From: Anaerolineae bacterium
GTDB taxonomy: Bacteria; Chloroflexota; Anaerolineae; Anaerolineales; Villigracilaceae
Direction of reading: 5' to 3'
Assembly: GCA_003694975.1 (NCBI GenBank)
Contig: RFJH01000202.1
Location: 1-7,720, forward strand
DNA: 7,720 bases
Shown one piece after another: positions 1 through 6,803 of the stretch. Made by a program: the position numbers and the translations under genes. Under the pieces are notes generated by a model. That model saw only the letters and a list, made by a program, of their open reading frames with translations. It had not been told where the DNA came from and did not search any database. The stretch's first letter is position 1. Each line of letters begins with the position of its first letter.

Positions 1-1
1 A

Positions 2-1216
2 CCCCTGGCCGCGTCCCCCTCACCGACCGCTACGGCGACCCCCGGTGTTCCTTCCTCCCCGGCGACTCCCCCATCACCTTTGACGTTGACCCTCTGGCTG
101 CCGCCTCAGTTCGACCCGGCTGCCGACACCTCGGCGGGCGCTCTTCTGCAGGCCCGCCTGGATGAGTTCGCCTCCCGCCGCCCGGGCGTACAGATCGCAG
201 TGCGCATCAAAGACGTGACCGGTCCGGCCAACCTCCTGGACGCTCTCATCGCCACAGGCAAGGCCGCCCCCGCCGCCCTCCCCGACCTGATCGCCCTGCC
301 GCGCGAAGACCTGGAGACCGCCGCGTTGAAGGGCGCACTGCGCCCCCTCGACGGCCTGACCGACCTCCTGGACGACCCAGACTGGTACGCTTACGCGCGT
401 CAGTTGGGGCACGTGCAAAATACCGCTTTTGGTTTGCCCTTTGCCGGCGATGCGCTGGTTTTGCTCTATCGTCCGGAGAGCGTGGGAACTCCTCCCCGCG
501 ATTGGTCGCTGCTGAGCGGTGTAGAACAAAGGGTGCAAACCCCGGAGGGAGAGGAACAAACCGTGCGCCTTCTCTTGCCGGCTGCCGATCCGCAGGCACT
601 TTTCAGCCTCTGCCTCTATCTTTCGGCCAACGGTCCCCTGACGGAAGAACAGGGCATACTCTCCTTGGACGAACAAACCCTGGCACGAACACTGGCTTTC
701 TATCGCCAGGCCTGGGATGACGGCGCGCTCCCTCCTGCCGTGCTTCAATACCAGACCGATGAACAGGTGTGGGAAGCCTTTCGCGCCGGCGAAGGTGACC
801 TGGCAGTCACATGGCTCTCGCATTATTTGCAAGAGATGCCGGAAGGCATTGCCGTTCTCCCCCTGCCGGGGCTCGATGGTGATACATACACCCTCGCCAC
901 CGGCTGGGCCTGGGGACTTGCAGGGGCAGATGCCGAGGTTCGACCACAAGCGGTCGAATTGCTCGAATTTCTGATGGATGGAGAATTCCTGGGGCAATGG
1001 AACGCTGCCTCAGGATACCTTCCTACACGGCCCAGTGCGATGGAAGCACACCCCGATGAGACCTTGACAGAGATCGCCGCCTCGGCTCAACCCCTCCCAC
1101 CGCATGACGTGATTCTAAAAGTGGGGCCTGTGATGCAAGAGGCACTCCTGAGCGTGTTGAATGGAGAAGCCGAGCCGGAGGAAGCCGCACAAACAGCGTT
1201 GGACGCCCTGAAATGA
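2..1216 (+). CDS. ABC transporter extracellular solute-binding protein (family 1), 5' partial
   Basis: The reading frame is open from the left edge, so the true start and signal peptide lie outside; 404 residues are visible. The first 26 or so are almost only Pro, Ser, Thr and Ala (with a TATATP stretch), like the flexible tether after the lipidated Cys of a secreted lipoprotein. Then follows a fold typical of family 1 (MalE-like) binding proteins: a first strand LWLPP, RRPGVQIAV, the hinge signature FGLPFAGDALVLLY near residues 143-156, WEAFRAGEGDLAVTW near 257-271, WAWGLA near 302 and LPTRPSA near 340. It ends with the usual C-terminal helix and a TGA stop. In this family the protein captures a solute, often a sugar, outside the membrane and hands it to an ABC permease. 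No permease or ATPase is in view, so the substrate cannot be named. A TTG at 80 could be mistaken for the start, but it falls after the linker. The class is well supported and the ligand unknown. Confidence 0.85.
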   Translation, partial: PLAASPSPTATATPGVPSSPATPPSPLTLTLWLPPQFDPAADTSAGALLQARLDEFASRRPGVQIAVRIKDVTGPANLLDALIATGKAAPAALPDLIALPREDLETAALKGALRPLDGLTDLLDDPDWYAYARQLGHVQNTAFGLPFAGDALVLLYRPESVGTPPRDWSLLSGVEQRVQTPEGEEQTVRLLLPAADPQALFSLCLYLSANGPLTEEQGILSLDEQTLARTLAFYRQAWDDGALPPAVLQYQTDEQVWEAFRAGEGDLAVTWLSHYLQEMPEGIAVLPLPGLDGDTYTLATGWAWGLAGADAEVRPQAVELLEFLMDGEFLGQWNAASGYLPTRPSAMEAHPDETLTEIAASAQPLPPHDVILKVGPVMQEALLSVLNGEAEPEEAAQTALDALK

Positions 1217-1230
1217 AGCAGGGAATACGA

Positions 1231-1256
1231 AAGGCGACAGGTTCTCCTGTCGCCTT
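1231..1256. terminator. Hairpin between convergent genes, probable bidirectional terminator
   Basis: An 11-base arm (1231-1241, AAGGCGACAGG) is followed by a four-base loop (TTCT) and its perfect complement (1246-1256). It sits 14 bases after the stop of the solute-binding protein gene and 24 bases beyond the stop of the leftward membrane-protein gene, the right place to end both transcripts. The T-tract is weak on both sides (TTGTCGTTT to the right, TTTCGTATT reading left), so termination may be partial. The perfect pairing and convergent position are directly visible; terminator function is inferred. Confidence 0.75.
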
Positions 1257-1280
1257 GTCGTTTGACCACGAAGTGAGCGC

Positions 1281-1574
1281 TTATTCTTTGCTCTTTTCCT
1301 CTTCCTTCTCTTGTTCGGAGCGCCCCCACAGGAGAAGGGCGGCCCCAACTCCCAGAGTGTACGCCCCAAAACCGCCGGGCGCGCCCTCCAGGAAGTGGCT
1401 CAGCCCGATGCTCAGCCCGACGAATCCCAGGAAGACGGCAATCTGAAGACGCCAATCGCTTTTCCGATAAGCCTCCAGGCTGAACCATCCCATGCCCAGC
1501 CCAAAGACCAGCAGGCCGATCAGGCGGAACAAAGCCCCCAACAGTTCGATGATATCGTAGGCAACCCCAGGCAT
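1281..1574 (-). CDS. Small three-segment membrane protein of unknown function
   Basis: I do not recognise this 97-residue protein. It has three hydrophobic stretches, about residues 11-33, 43-62 and 67-84, separated by short polar turns (EAYRKSDWR; EGAPGG). A highly charged tail, GRSEQEKEEEKSKE, is probably cytoplasmic. I chose the ATG at 1574 because a strong Shine-Dalgarno AAGGAGGT lies six bases upstream; a GTG at 1577 is only three bases from it and is less likely. The gene starts 36 bases after the DUF456 gene and closes the folC-lon-DUF456 cluster, so it is probably co-transcribed with it. The strong ribosome site supports real translation. Function is unknown; the position after lon and another membrane protein is the only clue. 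Confidence 0.7.
   Translation of the reverse strand: MPGVAYDIIELLGALFRLIGLLVFGLGMGWFSLEAYRKSDWRLQIAVFLGFVGLSIGLSHFLEGAPGGFGAYTLGVGAALLLWGRSEQEKEEEKSKE
1398..1421. repeat. Two tandem 12-base units inside the small membrane protein gene
   Basis: GCTCAGCCCGAT is followed at once by GCTCAGCCCGAC, 11 of 12 bases identical. On the coding (minus) strand they encode the VGLSIGLS part of the second hydrophobic segment. This is probably a small in-frame duplication or codon coincidence in a low-complexity membrane helix. Confidence 0.5.
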
Positions 1575-1580
1575 CACAAC

Positions 1581-1588
1581 ACCTCCTT
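1581..1588 (-). promoter_or_regulatory. Strong ribosome binding site that decides the start of the small membrane protein
   Basis: On the minus strand this reads AAGGAGGT, a near-perfect match to the 16S rRNA 3' end. It lies six bases before the ATG at 1574 and only three before a GTG at 1577, which favours the ATG. It is the strongest such site in the leftward cluster; the genes before it have weak or unclear ones. Confidence 0.8.
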
Positions 1589-1610
1589 CATTTGCAGAAG
1601 AACTGTCACG

Positions 1611-2117
1611 TTACACCCAGGCCCAGAACATCCACAGGCCTGTCATTAACAACCCTATTATAAACCGAATGATGAAAGACCATCCCCAGCCAATCATCAG
1701 CGCGCCGACCGATCGGAGGGCCTTTGGCGCTTGACGTTGTCGGATGAACTCGGCCAGGAATAGCACCAATGGTGCGCCGAGAATACCCCCCAATGGCGGG
1801 AAGAGCAGACTCCCAACAATGCCCCCGATTAACCCCAGAGCAATGGAAAGCCATGAGGCGCCTCCCTGTCGCGCCTTGGCACCCATGAGCACGTTGTCTA
1901 CGACGTTGCCGGCGAGCATCAGCAGGGTGAGCAAAGCGAAAATGACCCAGCCGCGCGTGGTGAAACCCGTTGCCAGGCCATAGCCCAGTGAAGCCAGCCA
2001 GATGACCACCAGGCCGGGGAAGATGGGGATGACCAGCCCAATCAGGCCAACGAGCATGATGAGCAGGGTCAGCGTTTCAACCGTAACTTGTAGCCAGAAC
2101 TGAAGGTCTGTGGGCAT
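1611..2117 (-). CDS. DUF456 family integral membrane protein
   Basis: This 168-residue protein is almost wholly hydrophobic, with hydrophobic segments at about residues 12-33, 35-50, 57-75, 89-125 (a Gly-rich pair) and 135-166. The pattern matches DUF456: an N-terminal GLVIPIFPG, a loop with GNVVDNVLMGAKARQGGASW, and a Gly-rich SIALGLIGGIVGSLLFPPLGGILGAP block, then a final segment after AEFIRQRQAPKALRS. The length agrees with the family. Members lie in the inner membrane; their biochemical role is not known. The start ATG at 2117 is 24 bases after the lon stop. Only a weak GGCGGA-like site precedes it, so translation may depend partly on ribosomes leaving lon. The next gene follows after 36 bases. 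Family call is good; function remains open. Confidence 0.82.
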   Translation of the reverse strand: MPTDLQFWLQVTVETLTLLIMLVGLIGLVIPIFPGLVVIWLASLGYGLATGFTTRGWVIFALLTLLMLAGNVVDNVLMGAKARQGGASWLSIALGLIGGIVGSLLFPPLGGILGAPLVLFLAEFIRQRQAPKALRSVGALMIGWGWSFIIRFIIGLLMTGLWMFWAWV

Positions 2118-2141
2118 GGGAATGTTCCGCCTGTCGGCCCT

Positions 2142-4631
2142 CTATTCCTTTTTCTCTTCTTCCGTTGTCCCCTCGCCGGAGTCCTCCTCATTGCGCAGAG
2201 GGCGAGGCGGTTTGGTGACCACCTCCGGTGAGAGAGCCACGTCAAGTACTTGATCCATGTGCTTGACCAGCACGATGTGCAACTCCTTGCGTGCTGCTTT
2301 GGGCACGTCCACCAGGTCTTTCTTGTTGCGTTCGGGCAGGATGACAGTCTTGATATTGGAGCGGTGAGCGGCCAGCACCTTCTCGCGCACCCCGCCGACC
2401 GGAAGAACGCGTCCGCGCAGGGTAATTTCTCCGGTCATGGCAACCTCTTTATACACCGGACGACCGGTGAACGCAGAGATCAAAGCCGTGGCCATGGTGA
2501 TCCCCGCGCTGGGGCCATCTTTGGGGATGGCACCTTCCGGCAGGTGGATGTGCACATCCAGGCGGTCGAAAATTGAAGGGTCAATATGGAAGTGACGAGC
2601 GCGCGAACGCAGATAAGTCATCGCGGCCTGGGCTGATTCCTGCATCACCTCCCCGACCTGACCGGTGATTTGCACACTGCCTTTTCCTTCCACCACGGCG
2701 ACTTCAACGAACATAATCTCTCCCCCGTTCTCCGTCCAGGCCAAGCCGGTAGCGACTCCAACCTCGTCCTCCTTCTCGGCCTGAGTATAGAAATACTGCG
2801 GCGGCCCGAGGAACTTTTCAACCAACTCAGCGGTGATGGTTGTGGGATAACGTTTCCCTTCCGCCTTCTTGCGGGCAATTTTGCGGCAGATGCGCCCGAT
2901 CTCGCGTTCCAGATTGCGCACCCCGGCCTCGTAAGTATATTCACGGATAATGCGCTGCAACGCTTCCTTCTCAAATGTCAGACCGGTGTCCTCGATGCCG
3001 TTTTCCTCTATCTGACGTGGAATCAGGAAACGTTGGGCGATAATCACCTTCTCTTCCTCCACGTAGCCGGGGAATTCGATCACTTCCATACGGTCTAGCA
3101 AAGCGGGCGGAATGGTCGCCAGCGTGTTCGCCGTAGTGATGAACATCACCTTCGAGAGATCGAAGGGCAACTCAAGGTAATGGTCACTGAAGGCGTGATT
3201 CTGTTCCGGATCGAGGACTTCAAGCAAGGCTGCTGCGGGATCGCCGCGAAAATCGGCACCGAGTTTGTCGATCTCGTCCAGCATAAACAGCGGGTTCGCC
3301 GTGCCGGCACGTTTCATCGTTTGCAGGATACCACCGGGCAATGCGCCGATGTACGTCCGCCGGTGGCCGCGAATCTCGGCTTCGTCGCGTACGCCGCCCA
3401 GCGAGATACGCACGAACTTACGCCCTAATGCCTCGGCGATGGAGCGACCAATGGAGGTCTTCCCCGTGCCCGGCGGGCCAACGAAACACAGAATCGGCTG
3501 ACGTTCCTTCTTTGGCTTCAGCGAGCGCACGGCGATGTATTCCAGGATGCGTTCCTTGACTTTCTTTAACCCATAGTGGTCGCGATTGAGAACCTTCGCC
3601 GCGTGACGCACATCCAGGTTATCTTCCGTAGTCGTTTGCCAGGGGAGTTGTAGAATCCAGTCTACGTAGGTGCGGATGATGCCCACTTCGGGTGCCATGG
3701 GGGGCATCTGGCTCAGGCGTTCCACCTCCTTCAAGGCTACGGCACGCGCCTCGTCTGGCAAGGCAGCCTTTTCCACCCGTTCGCGCAACGCATTGATATC
3801 GCGCGTCCACACATCCCCCTCGCCCAATTCCGACTGGATGGCCTTCATCTGCTCACGCAGATAATACTCGCGCTGGCTGCGGTCCACCTCGGATTGCACG
3901 CGACTGTGAATTTGATCCTCCAACTCCAGCACATCCAGTTCCTGGGCCAGGATGGAATTGATGCGCTGCAGGCGTTGTCGTGGATCGAGGGTCAGGAGCA
4001 ATTCTTGTTTCTGGCGGTAATTGAGCGAGAGCGCCGTGGCAATCATATCCGCCAGCCAGCCGGGTTCGGGGATGTTCAGGGCGTAGAGGTGGGCTTCTTC
4101 GGGCAGAGAGCGGTCGAGTTGTACACAGCGTTCGAAAAGGTCGAGTGCCGAGCGCATCAGAGCCTCGGTTTGCCGGTCGGGTGTGGTTGGTTCATAGATA
4201 GGGCGGGCGCGCACCACGATGACCGGTTCCAGGCGCACGAACTCCACCACCTCCACGCGGCGGCGTCCCTGTGCGAGCGCCGAACTCGAACCATCCGGCA
4301 TGGTCAGCAACCGTCCGACGGCCATCTCTACGCCGATGGGCAGGAAGTCCTCCACGCCGGGATCGTCCACCTCCGGCTCACGTTGTGTCAGACCGATCAC
4401 CGTCTGGTCCCGTGCCTGGGCCTCCTGCACGGCGCGCAGTGAGATCTCCCGACCGATGAAAATCGGCGAGACCATGCGCGGGAAGATGACCAGATCGCGC
4501 AACGGCAGTACCAGCCCCTCGATCAGACCGTCCTCATCCGGTTCCAGATCGGGGATGCGGTACAGTTCGTCCGTGCGCTGAGAAAGCGCCATATTGAAGG
4601 CTTCTTCGTCCTGCGAATACCAGTCGCTCAT
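2142..4631 (-). CDS. lon: ATP-dependent protease Lon (LonA type, S16 family)
   Basis: Lon unfolds damaged or short-lived regulatory proteins with ATP and degrades them in an internal chamber; it works in the cytoplasm as a hexamer. The 829 residues show the full order of parts: an acidic 35-residue leader, the N-terminal substrate-binding domain from about residue 38 (GLVLPLRDLVIFP), a coiled-coil helical region around 225-310 (REYYLREQMKAIQSELG), the AAA+ module with Walker A GPPGTGKT at 385-392, Walker B FMLDEID at 449-455, sensor TTAN at 499-502 and YEAGVRNLER near 567-576, then the protease domain. The catalytic pair is present: Ser708 in PKDGPSAG and Lys751 in GGVREKVLAAHR, 43 residues apart as in E. 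coli Lon. The tail is strongly acidic. The frame stays open 85 codons upstream, but that stretch is Arg/Gly-rich and lies over folC, so I start at ATG 4631, preceded by GGTGGA. Its ATG overlaps the folC stop by four bases (ATGA), implying translational coupling. No HrcA/CIRCE heat-shock element is visible. Confidence 0.97.
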   Translation of the reverse strand: MSDWYSQDEEAFNMALSQRTDELYRIPDLEPDEDGLIEGLVLPLRDLVIFPRMVSPIFIGREISLRAVQEAQARDQTVIGLTQREPEVDDPGVEDFLPIGVEMAVGRLLTMPDGSSSALAQGRRRVEVVEFVRLEPVIVVRARPIYEPTTPDRQTEALMRSALDLFERCVQLDRSLPEEAHLYALNIPEPGWLADMIATALSLNYRQKQELLLTLDPRQRLQRINSILAQELDVLELEDQIHSRVQSEVDRSQREYYLREQMKAIQSELGEGDVWTRDINALRERVEKAALPDEARAVALKEVERLSQMPPMAPEVGIIRTYVDWILQLPWQTTTEDNLDVRHAAKVLNRDHYGLKKVKERILEYIAVRSLKPKKERQPILCFVGPPGTGKTSIGRSIAEALGRKFVRISLGGVRDEAEIRGHRRTYIGALPGGILQTMKRAGTANPLFMLDEIDKLGADFRGDPAAALLEVLDPEQNHAFSDHYLELPFDLSKVMFITTANTLATIPPALLDRMEVIEFPGYVEEEKVIIAQRFLIPRQIEENGIEDTGLTFEKEALQRIIREYTYEAGVRNLEREIGRICRKIARKKAEGKRYPTTITAELVEKFLGPPQYFYTQAEKEDEVGVATGLAWTENGGEIMFVEVAVVEGKGSVQITGQVGEVMQESAQAAMTYLRSRARHFHIDPSIFDRLDVHIHLPEGAIPKDGPSAGITMATALISAFTGRPVYKEVAMTGEITLRGRVLPVGGVREKVLAAHRSNIKTVILPERNKKDLVDVPKAARKELHIVLVKHMDQVLDVALSPEVVTKPPRPLRNEEDSGEGTTEEEKKE

Positions 4632-5977
4632 ATGCTTCCACCGTTGAACCGTTCTAACCAGACCGCACGTACGGCGGCGGTGACGAAAATAGACCCTGCC
4701 GAAAGGACAAGTGCCGAATCCCCGGCCACTTCCAGCGCCCGTGCCAGCGCGGCCTCTACAGGCATCACCGCTTCGCCCTCGACCCCGGCCTGCGCGGCGC
4801 GCCTGAGCAGTTCCTCTGGCTCCAGAGCGCGCGGATGCGCGGCGCGCGTGGCGATGACCTTCCGCAAGTCCAGATGCGATTTCCACACGCGAAGCATTTG
4901 CGCGATGTCCTTATCTTCTGAGGCGCCAACGATTAGCACCACCGGCCAACCGGCGAAATACTCATTGACCGTTTCCGCCAGTTTGCGCGCCGAATCCACG
5001 TTGTGCGCCGAATCCAGCACGACGGGCGGTTCACGGCGCACCACCTCGAAGCGACCCGGCCATTCTGTCGCGGCGAACCCGGCGCGGATCGCACCGTCTC
5101 CAACGGACAACCCTTCCCTCCGCGCCGTCCAGAGCGCGGTCGCGGCCACCGCCGCGTTGACCACCTGATGTGCTCCGAGCAGGGGGATACGCACTTCGAG
5201 CGCCTCCCCGGCCTGCGTCCGGATGCGAAGCGACTGCCCGTCCAGGGAGTGGCCGAGGGACTCGTAGTGGATGTCTCGTCCGACGAGGGTCAGCGGCGCG
5301 TCCCGTTCGGCACAGAGACGGCGAATTACGTCCAGCGCTTCCTCCGCCTGCGGCGCGCTGACCACCGGTCGCCCCGGCTTGATGATGCCCCCCTTCTCCG
5401 CCGCGATCTGGGCCAGCGTATCACCTAAGACTGCCGTGTGGTCGTAGGAGAGCGAGGTAATCACGGAGACCAGCGGCGTGACCACGTTCGTCGCGTCCAG
5501 CCGCCCTCCCAGGCCAACCTCGATCACCGCCGCGTCCACGTTTCGGCGGGCGAAGTAGAGGAACCCCAGCGCGGTGGTGATTTCGAACGTGGTCAGATAG
5601 GGTACCTGGGCGATGGCTGATTTGATCTCCTCCACGAGGGCGGCCAGGTCGGCATGGGGGATGGGGGTTCTATCCACCTGGATGCGCTCGGCGAAATCTT
5701 GCAAATGGGGGGAGGTGTAGAGGCCGGTGCGGTACCCGGCGGCGTGCAGGGCGCCGGCGCACAGGGCGGCCACCGAGCCTTTTCCCTTCGTCCCGGCAAT
5801 GTGGATGACGGGGTAGCGTCGCTCCGGATGGCCCAGAATGGCCAGGAGAGCGCGCATCCGGTCGAGGTCGAAGTGCGCTTTCGCCAGTTCCGAGGCGTGT
5901 TTCAGGCTATAATCTACAAACGAGTAGATATAATCCAGGGCTTGATTGTATGCGAGGTCAACGTTCACACAGCACAT
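4628..5977 (-). CDS. folC: Folylpolyglutamate synthase / dihydrofolate synthase
   Basis: FolC adds glutamate to dihydropteroate (giving dihydrofolate) and/or extends the polyglutamate tail of folates, using ATP, in the cytoplasm. With ATG 5977 as start it has 449 residues, normal for the family. Visible motifs: ATP-binding loop GTKGKGS (62-68; Lys replaces the common Asn), YTSPHL, FEITTALGFLYF, EVGLGGRLDATNV (153-165), SYDHTAVLGDT, AAEKGGIIK containing the Lys that is carbamylated in known structures (about 195), LLGAHQVVNA, PGRFE and LDSAHN (321-326; Ser for the usual Gly). The start is uncertain: TTG 6004, ATG 5977 and GTG 5968 are all in frame and none has a Shine-Dalgarno. Family similarity begins at YNQALDYIYSF, just after GTG 5968. 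One enzyme may do both reactions; sequence alone cannot separate them. It is the first gene of the leftward cluster and overlaps lon by four bases. Confidence 0.95.
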   Translation of the reverse strand: MCCVNVDLAYNQALDYIYSFVDYSLKHASELAKAHFDLDRMRALLAILGHPERRYPVIHIAGTKGKGSVAALCAGALHAAGYRTGLYTSPHLQDFAERIQVDRTPIPHADLAALVEEIKSAIAQVPYLTTFEITTALGFLYFARRNVDAAVIEVGLGGRLDATNVVTPLVSVITSLSYDHTAVLGDTLAQIAAEKGGIIKPGRPVVSAPQAEEALDVIRRLCAERDAPLTLVGRDIHYESLGHSLDGQSLRIRTQAGEALEVRIPLLGAHQVVNAAVAATALWTARREGLSVGDGAIRAGFAATEWPGRFEVVRREPPVVLDSAHNVDSARKLAETVNEYFAGWPVVLIVGASEDKDIAQMLRVWKSHLDLRKVIATRAAHPRALEPEELLRRAAQAGVEGEAVMPVEAALARALEVAGDSALVLSAGSIFVTAAVRAVWLERFNGGSI

Positions 5978-6004
5978 TGTAATCGGCGCGCCAATGAAGT
6001 GCAA
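5976..6004 (-). promoter_or_regulatory. Possible sigma-70 promoter at the folC start
   Basis: On the minus strand TTGCAC (6004-5999) and TACAAT (5981-5976) are 17 bases apart, the ideal spacing. The -10 box matches TATAAT at five of six positions, the -35 box only at its TTG. Transcription would begin near 5969, next to the in-frame GTG at 5968, which would make a leaderless folC message. It lies in the short divergent region where a promoter for folC-lon is expected. The match is moderate and unproven. Confidence 0.4.
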
Positions 6005-6030
6005 GGGCGAGAAAATCGAAGACGCGCCCC

Positions 6031-6035
6031 AGGAG
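6031..6035 (+). promoter_or_regulatory. Ribosome binding site of the HIT-family gene
   Basis: AGGAG lies seven bases before the ATG at 6043, with good spacing. It fixes the start and shows that the rightward cluster begins here. I could not find a clear promoter for it between 5984 and 6030. Confidence 0.75.
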
Positions 6036-6042
6036 AGCGACT

Positions 6043-6465
6043 ATGGATTGTTTCCTGTGCCGGAAGCACGCTGGAGAGACCGCACAGCCGCCCGGCGGCT
6101 ACATCTACGAAGACGAATACTGGCTGGTGTGTCATGCGCCCGCGGAGAAAAGCCTCCTGGGTACGCTGATCATCGAGTCGCGGCGGCACTTTCTGGATTT
6201 CGCCGATGCCGAAGAGGATGAACTCGTTCGCTATGGACCTCTTCTGAAGAACGTCTACCGCGCCCTCAAATCGCTGATCGGCGCGGCGCGCGTCTATCAG
6301 GTCGTCTTCGTAGAAGGCGCCCCGCATTTCCACGCCTGGCTGGTGCCGCGCGCAAGTGAGGAAACGGCGCGCGGTGTTTCTTTGCTTACCAGAGACGCAG
6401 CCTGCTCACAAGCGGAGGCGGAAAAACTCGCAGACGCCCTTCGGAGCGCCCTGGCGACCACCTGA
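6043..6465 (+). CDS. HIT-family (histidine triad) protein with altered triad
   Basis: HIT proteins bind nucleotides and usually hydrolyse or transfer nucleoside phosphates through a His nucleophile in an HxHxH motif. This 140-residue protein has the usual size and layout: an N-terminal CFLC pair (Cys3, Cys6) that binds zinc in some relatives, a central LIIESRRHF strand and turn ending in His50, and a C-terminal active-site strand. There the motif reads PHFHAWLVPR: His95 and the presumed nucleophile His97 are kept, but Trp99 stands where the third His is expected. The VPR following the motif is typical of the family. The substrate cannot be told; loss of the third His may change activity or leave only binding. 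The start is set by AGGAG seven bases upstream. It is divergent from folC and is followed after 32 bases by the DUF503 gene, probably in one transcript. Confidence 0.8.
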   Translation: MDCFLCRKHAGETAQPPGGYIYEDEYWLVCHAPAEKSLLGTLIIESRRHFLDFADAEEDELVRYGPLLKNVYRALKSLIGAARVYQVVFVEGAPHFHAWLVPRASEETARGVSLLTRDAACSQAEAEKLADALRSALATT

Positions 6466-6497
6466 TCTTCTGACTCCAACTTCAACATTCTCCTGTC

Positions 6498-6779
6498 ATG
6501 ATCGGCATCCTCACCCTCCATCTGCACCTTCCCGGCTGCAGTTCGCTGAAAGAGAAGCGCGGACGGCTCAAGCCCCTGATCCACCGTTTGCATCGTGAGT
6601 TCAACGTCTCCGTCGCCGAGATGGACTTGCACGACCTCTGGCAGGAAGCGGTCATCGCCTGTGCCCTGGTCAACCGCGACCGGGCGCACATCCAGCGCTC
6701 ACTGCAAAAGGTGGCGAAATGGGTTGTGAGCAACTGGCCGGATGGCGATATCATAGACCAGACTTTGGAACTCATCTGA
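6498..6779 (+). CDS. DUF503 (YlxP-like) small protein
   Basis: This 93-residue protein matches DUF503 along its whole length: an N-terminal strand IGILTLHLHLPGCSSLKEKR with the conserved SLKEKR, then PLIHRLHREFNVSVAEMDLHDLWQEA and a second half VNRDRAHIQRSLQKVAKWV. Bacillus YlxP, of the same family, sits in the nusA-infB-rbfA translation operon, hinting at a link with ribosome work; here the neighbours are different, so that role is not supported by context. The fold is predicted as small alpha/beta and cytoplasmic. ATG 6498 gives the family's usual N-terminus, but no clear Shine-Dalgarno precedes it (ATTCTCCTGTC), so it may rely on reinitiation from the HIT gene 32 bases upstream. The reductase gene follows after 24 bases. 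Confidence 0.88.
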   Translation: MIGILTLHLHLPGCSSLKEKRGRLKPLIHRLHREFNVSVAEMDLHDLWQEAVIACALVNRDRAHIQRSLQKVAKWVVSNWPDGDIIDQTLELI

Positions 6780-6793
6780 TACAAACACTCGAT

Positions 6794-6799
6794 AGGAGG
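6794..6799 (+). promoter_or_regulatory. Ribosome binding site of the ketopantoate-reductase-family gene
   Basis: A perfect AGGAGG lies four bases before the ATG at 6804. It is far stronger than the site of the gene before it, so this gene may be translated more heavily than its operon partners. Confidence 0.8.
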
Positions 6800-6803
6800 C
6801 ACA

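Noticed and set aside
74..997. A 307-codon open frame on the minus strand
   Set aside because: It is antisense to the solute-binding protein gene, has low-complexity Gly/Gln/Arg composition and shows no family signature.
1213..1446. A 77-codon plus-strand frame whose ATG overlaps the stop of the binding-protein gene (ATGA)
   Set aside because: It runs straight through the hairpin at 1231-1256 and then antisense to the small membrane protein gene, which has a strong ribosome site. Its translation has no clear domain or hydrophobic pattern.
4632..4886. An 85-codon in-frame extension of lon upstream of ATG 4631
   Set aside because: It is Arg/Gly-rich, resembles no Lon N-terminus, and lies wholly over the well-conserved C-terminal part of folC in another frame.
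5908..5934. Two TATAAT boxes on the plus strand (5908-5913 and 5929-5934), with an ATCTAC/GTAGAT inverted pair between them, as promoter of the HIT gene
   Set aside because: No fitting -35 box stands 16-18 bases upstream of either, and the AT-rich patch is explained by the conserved FolC sequence DYIYSFVDYS on the other strand. A weak promoter role is not excluded.
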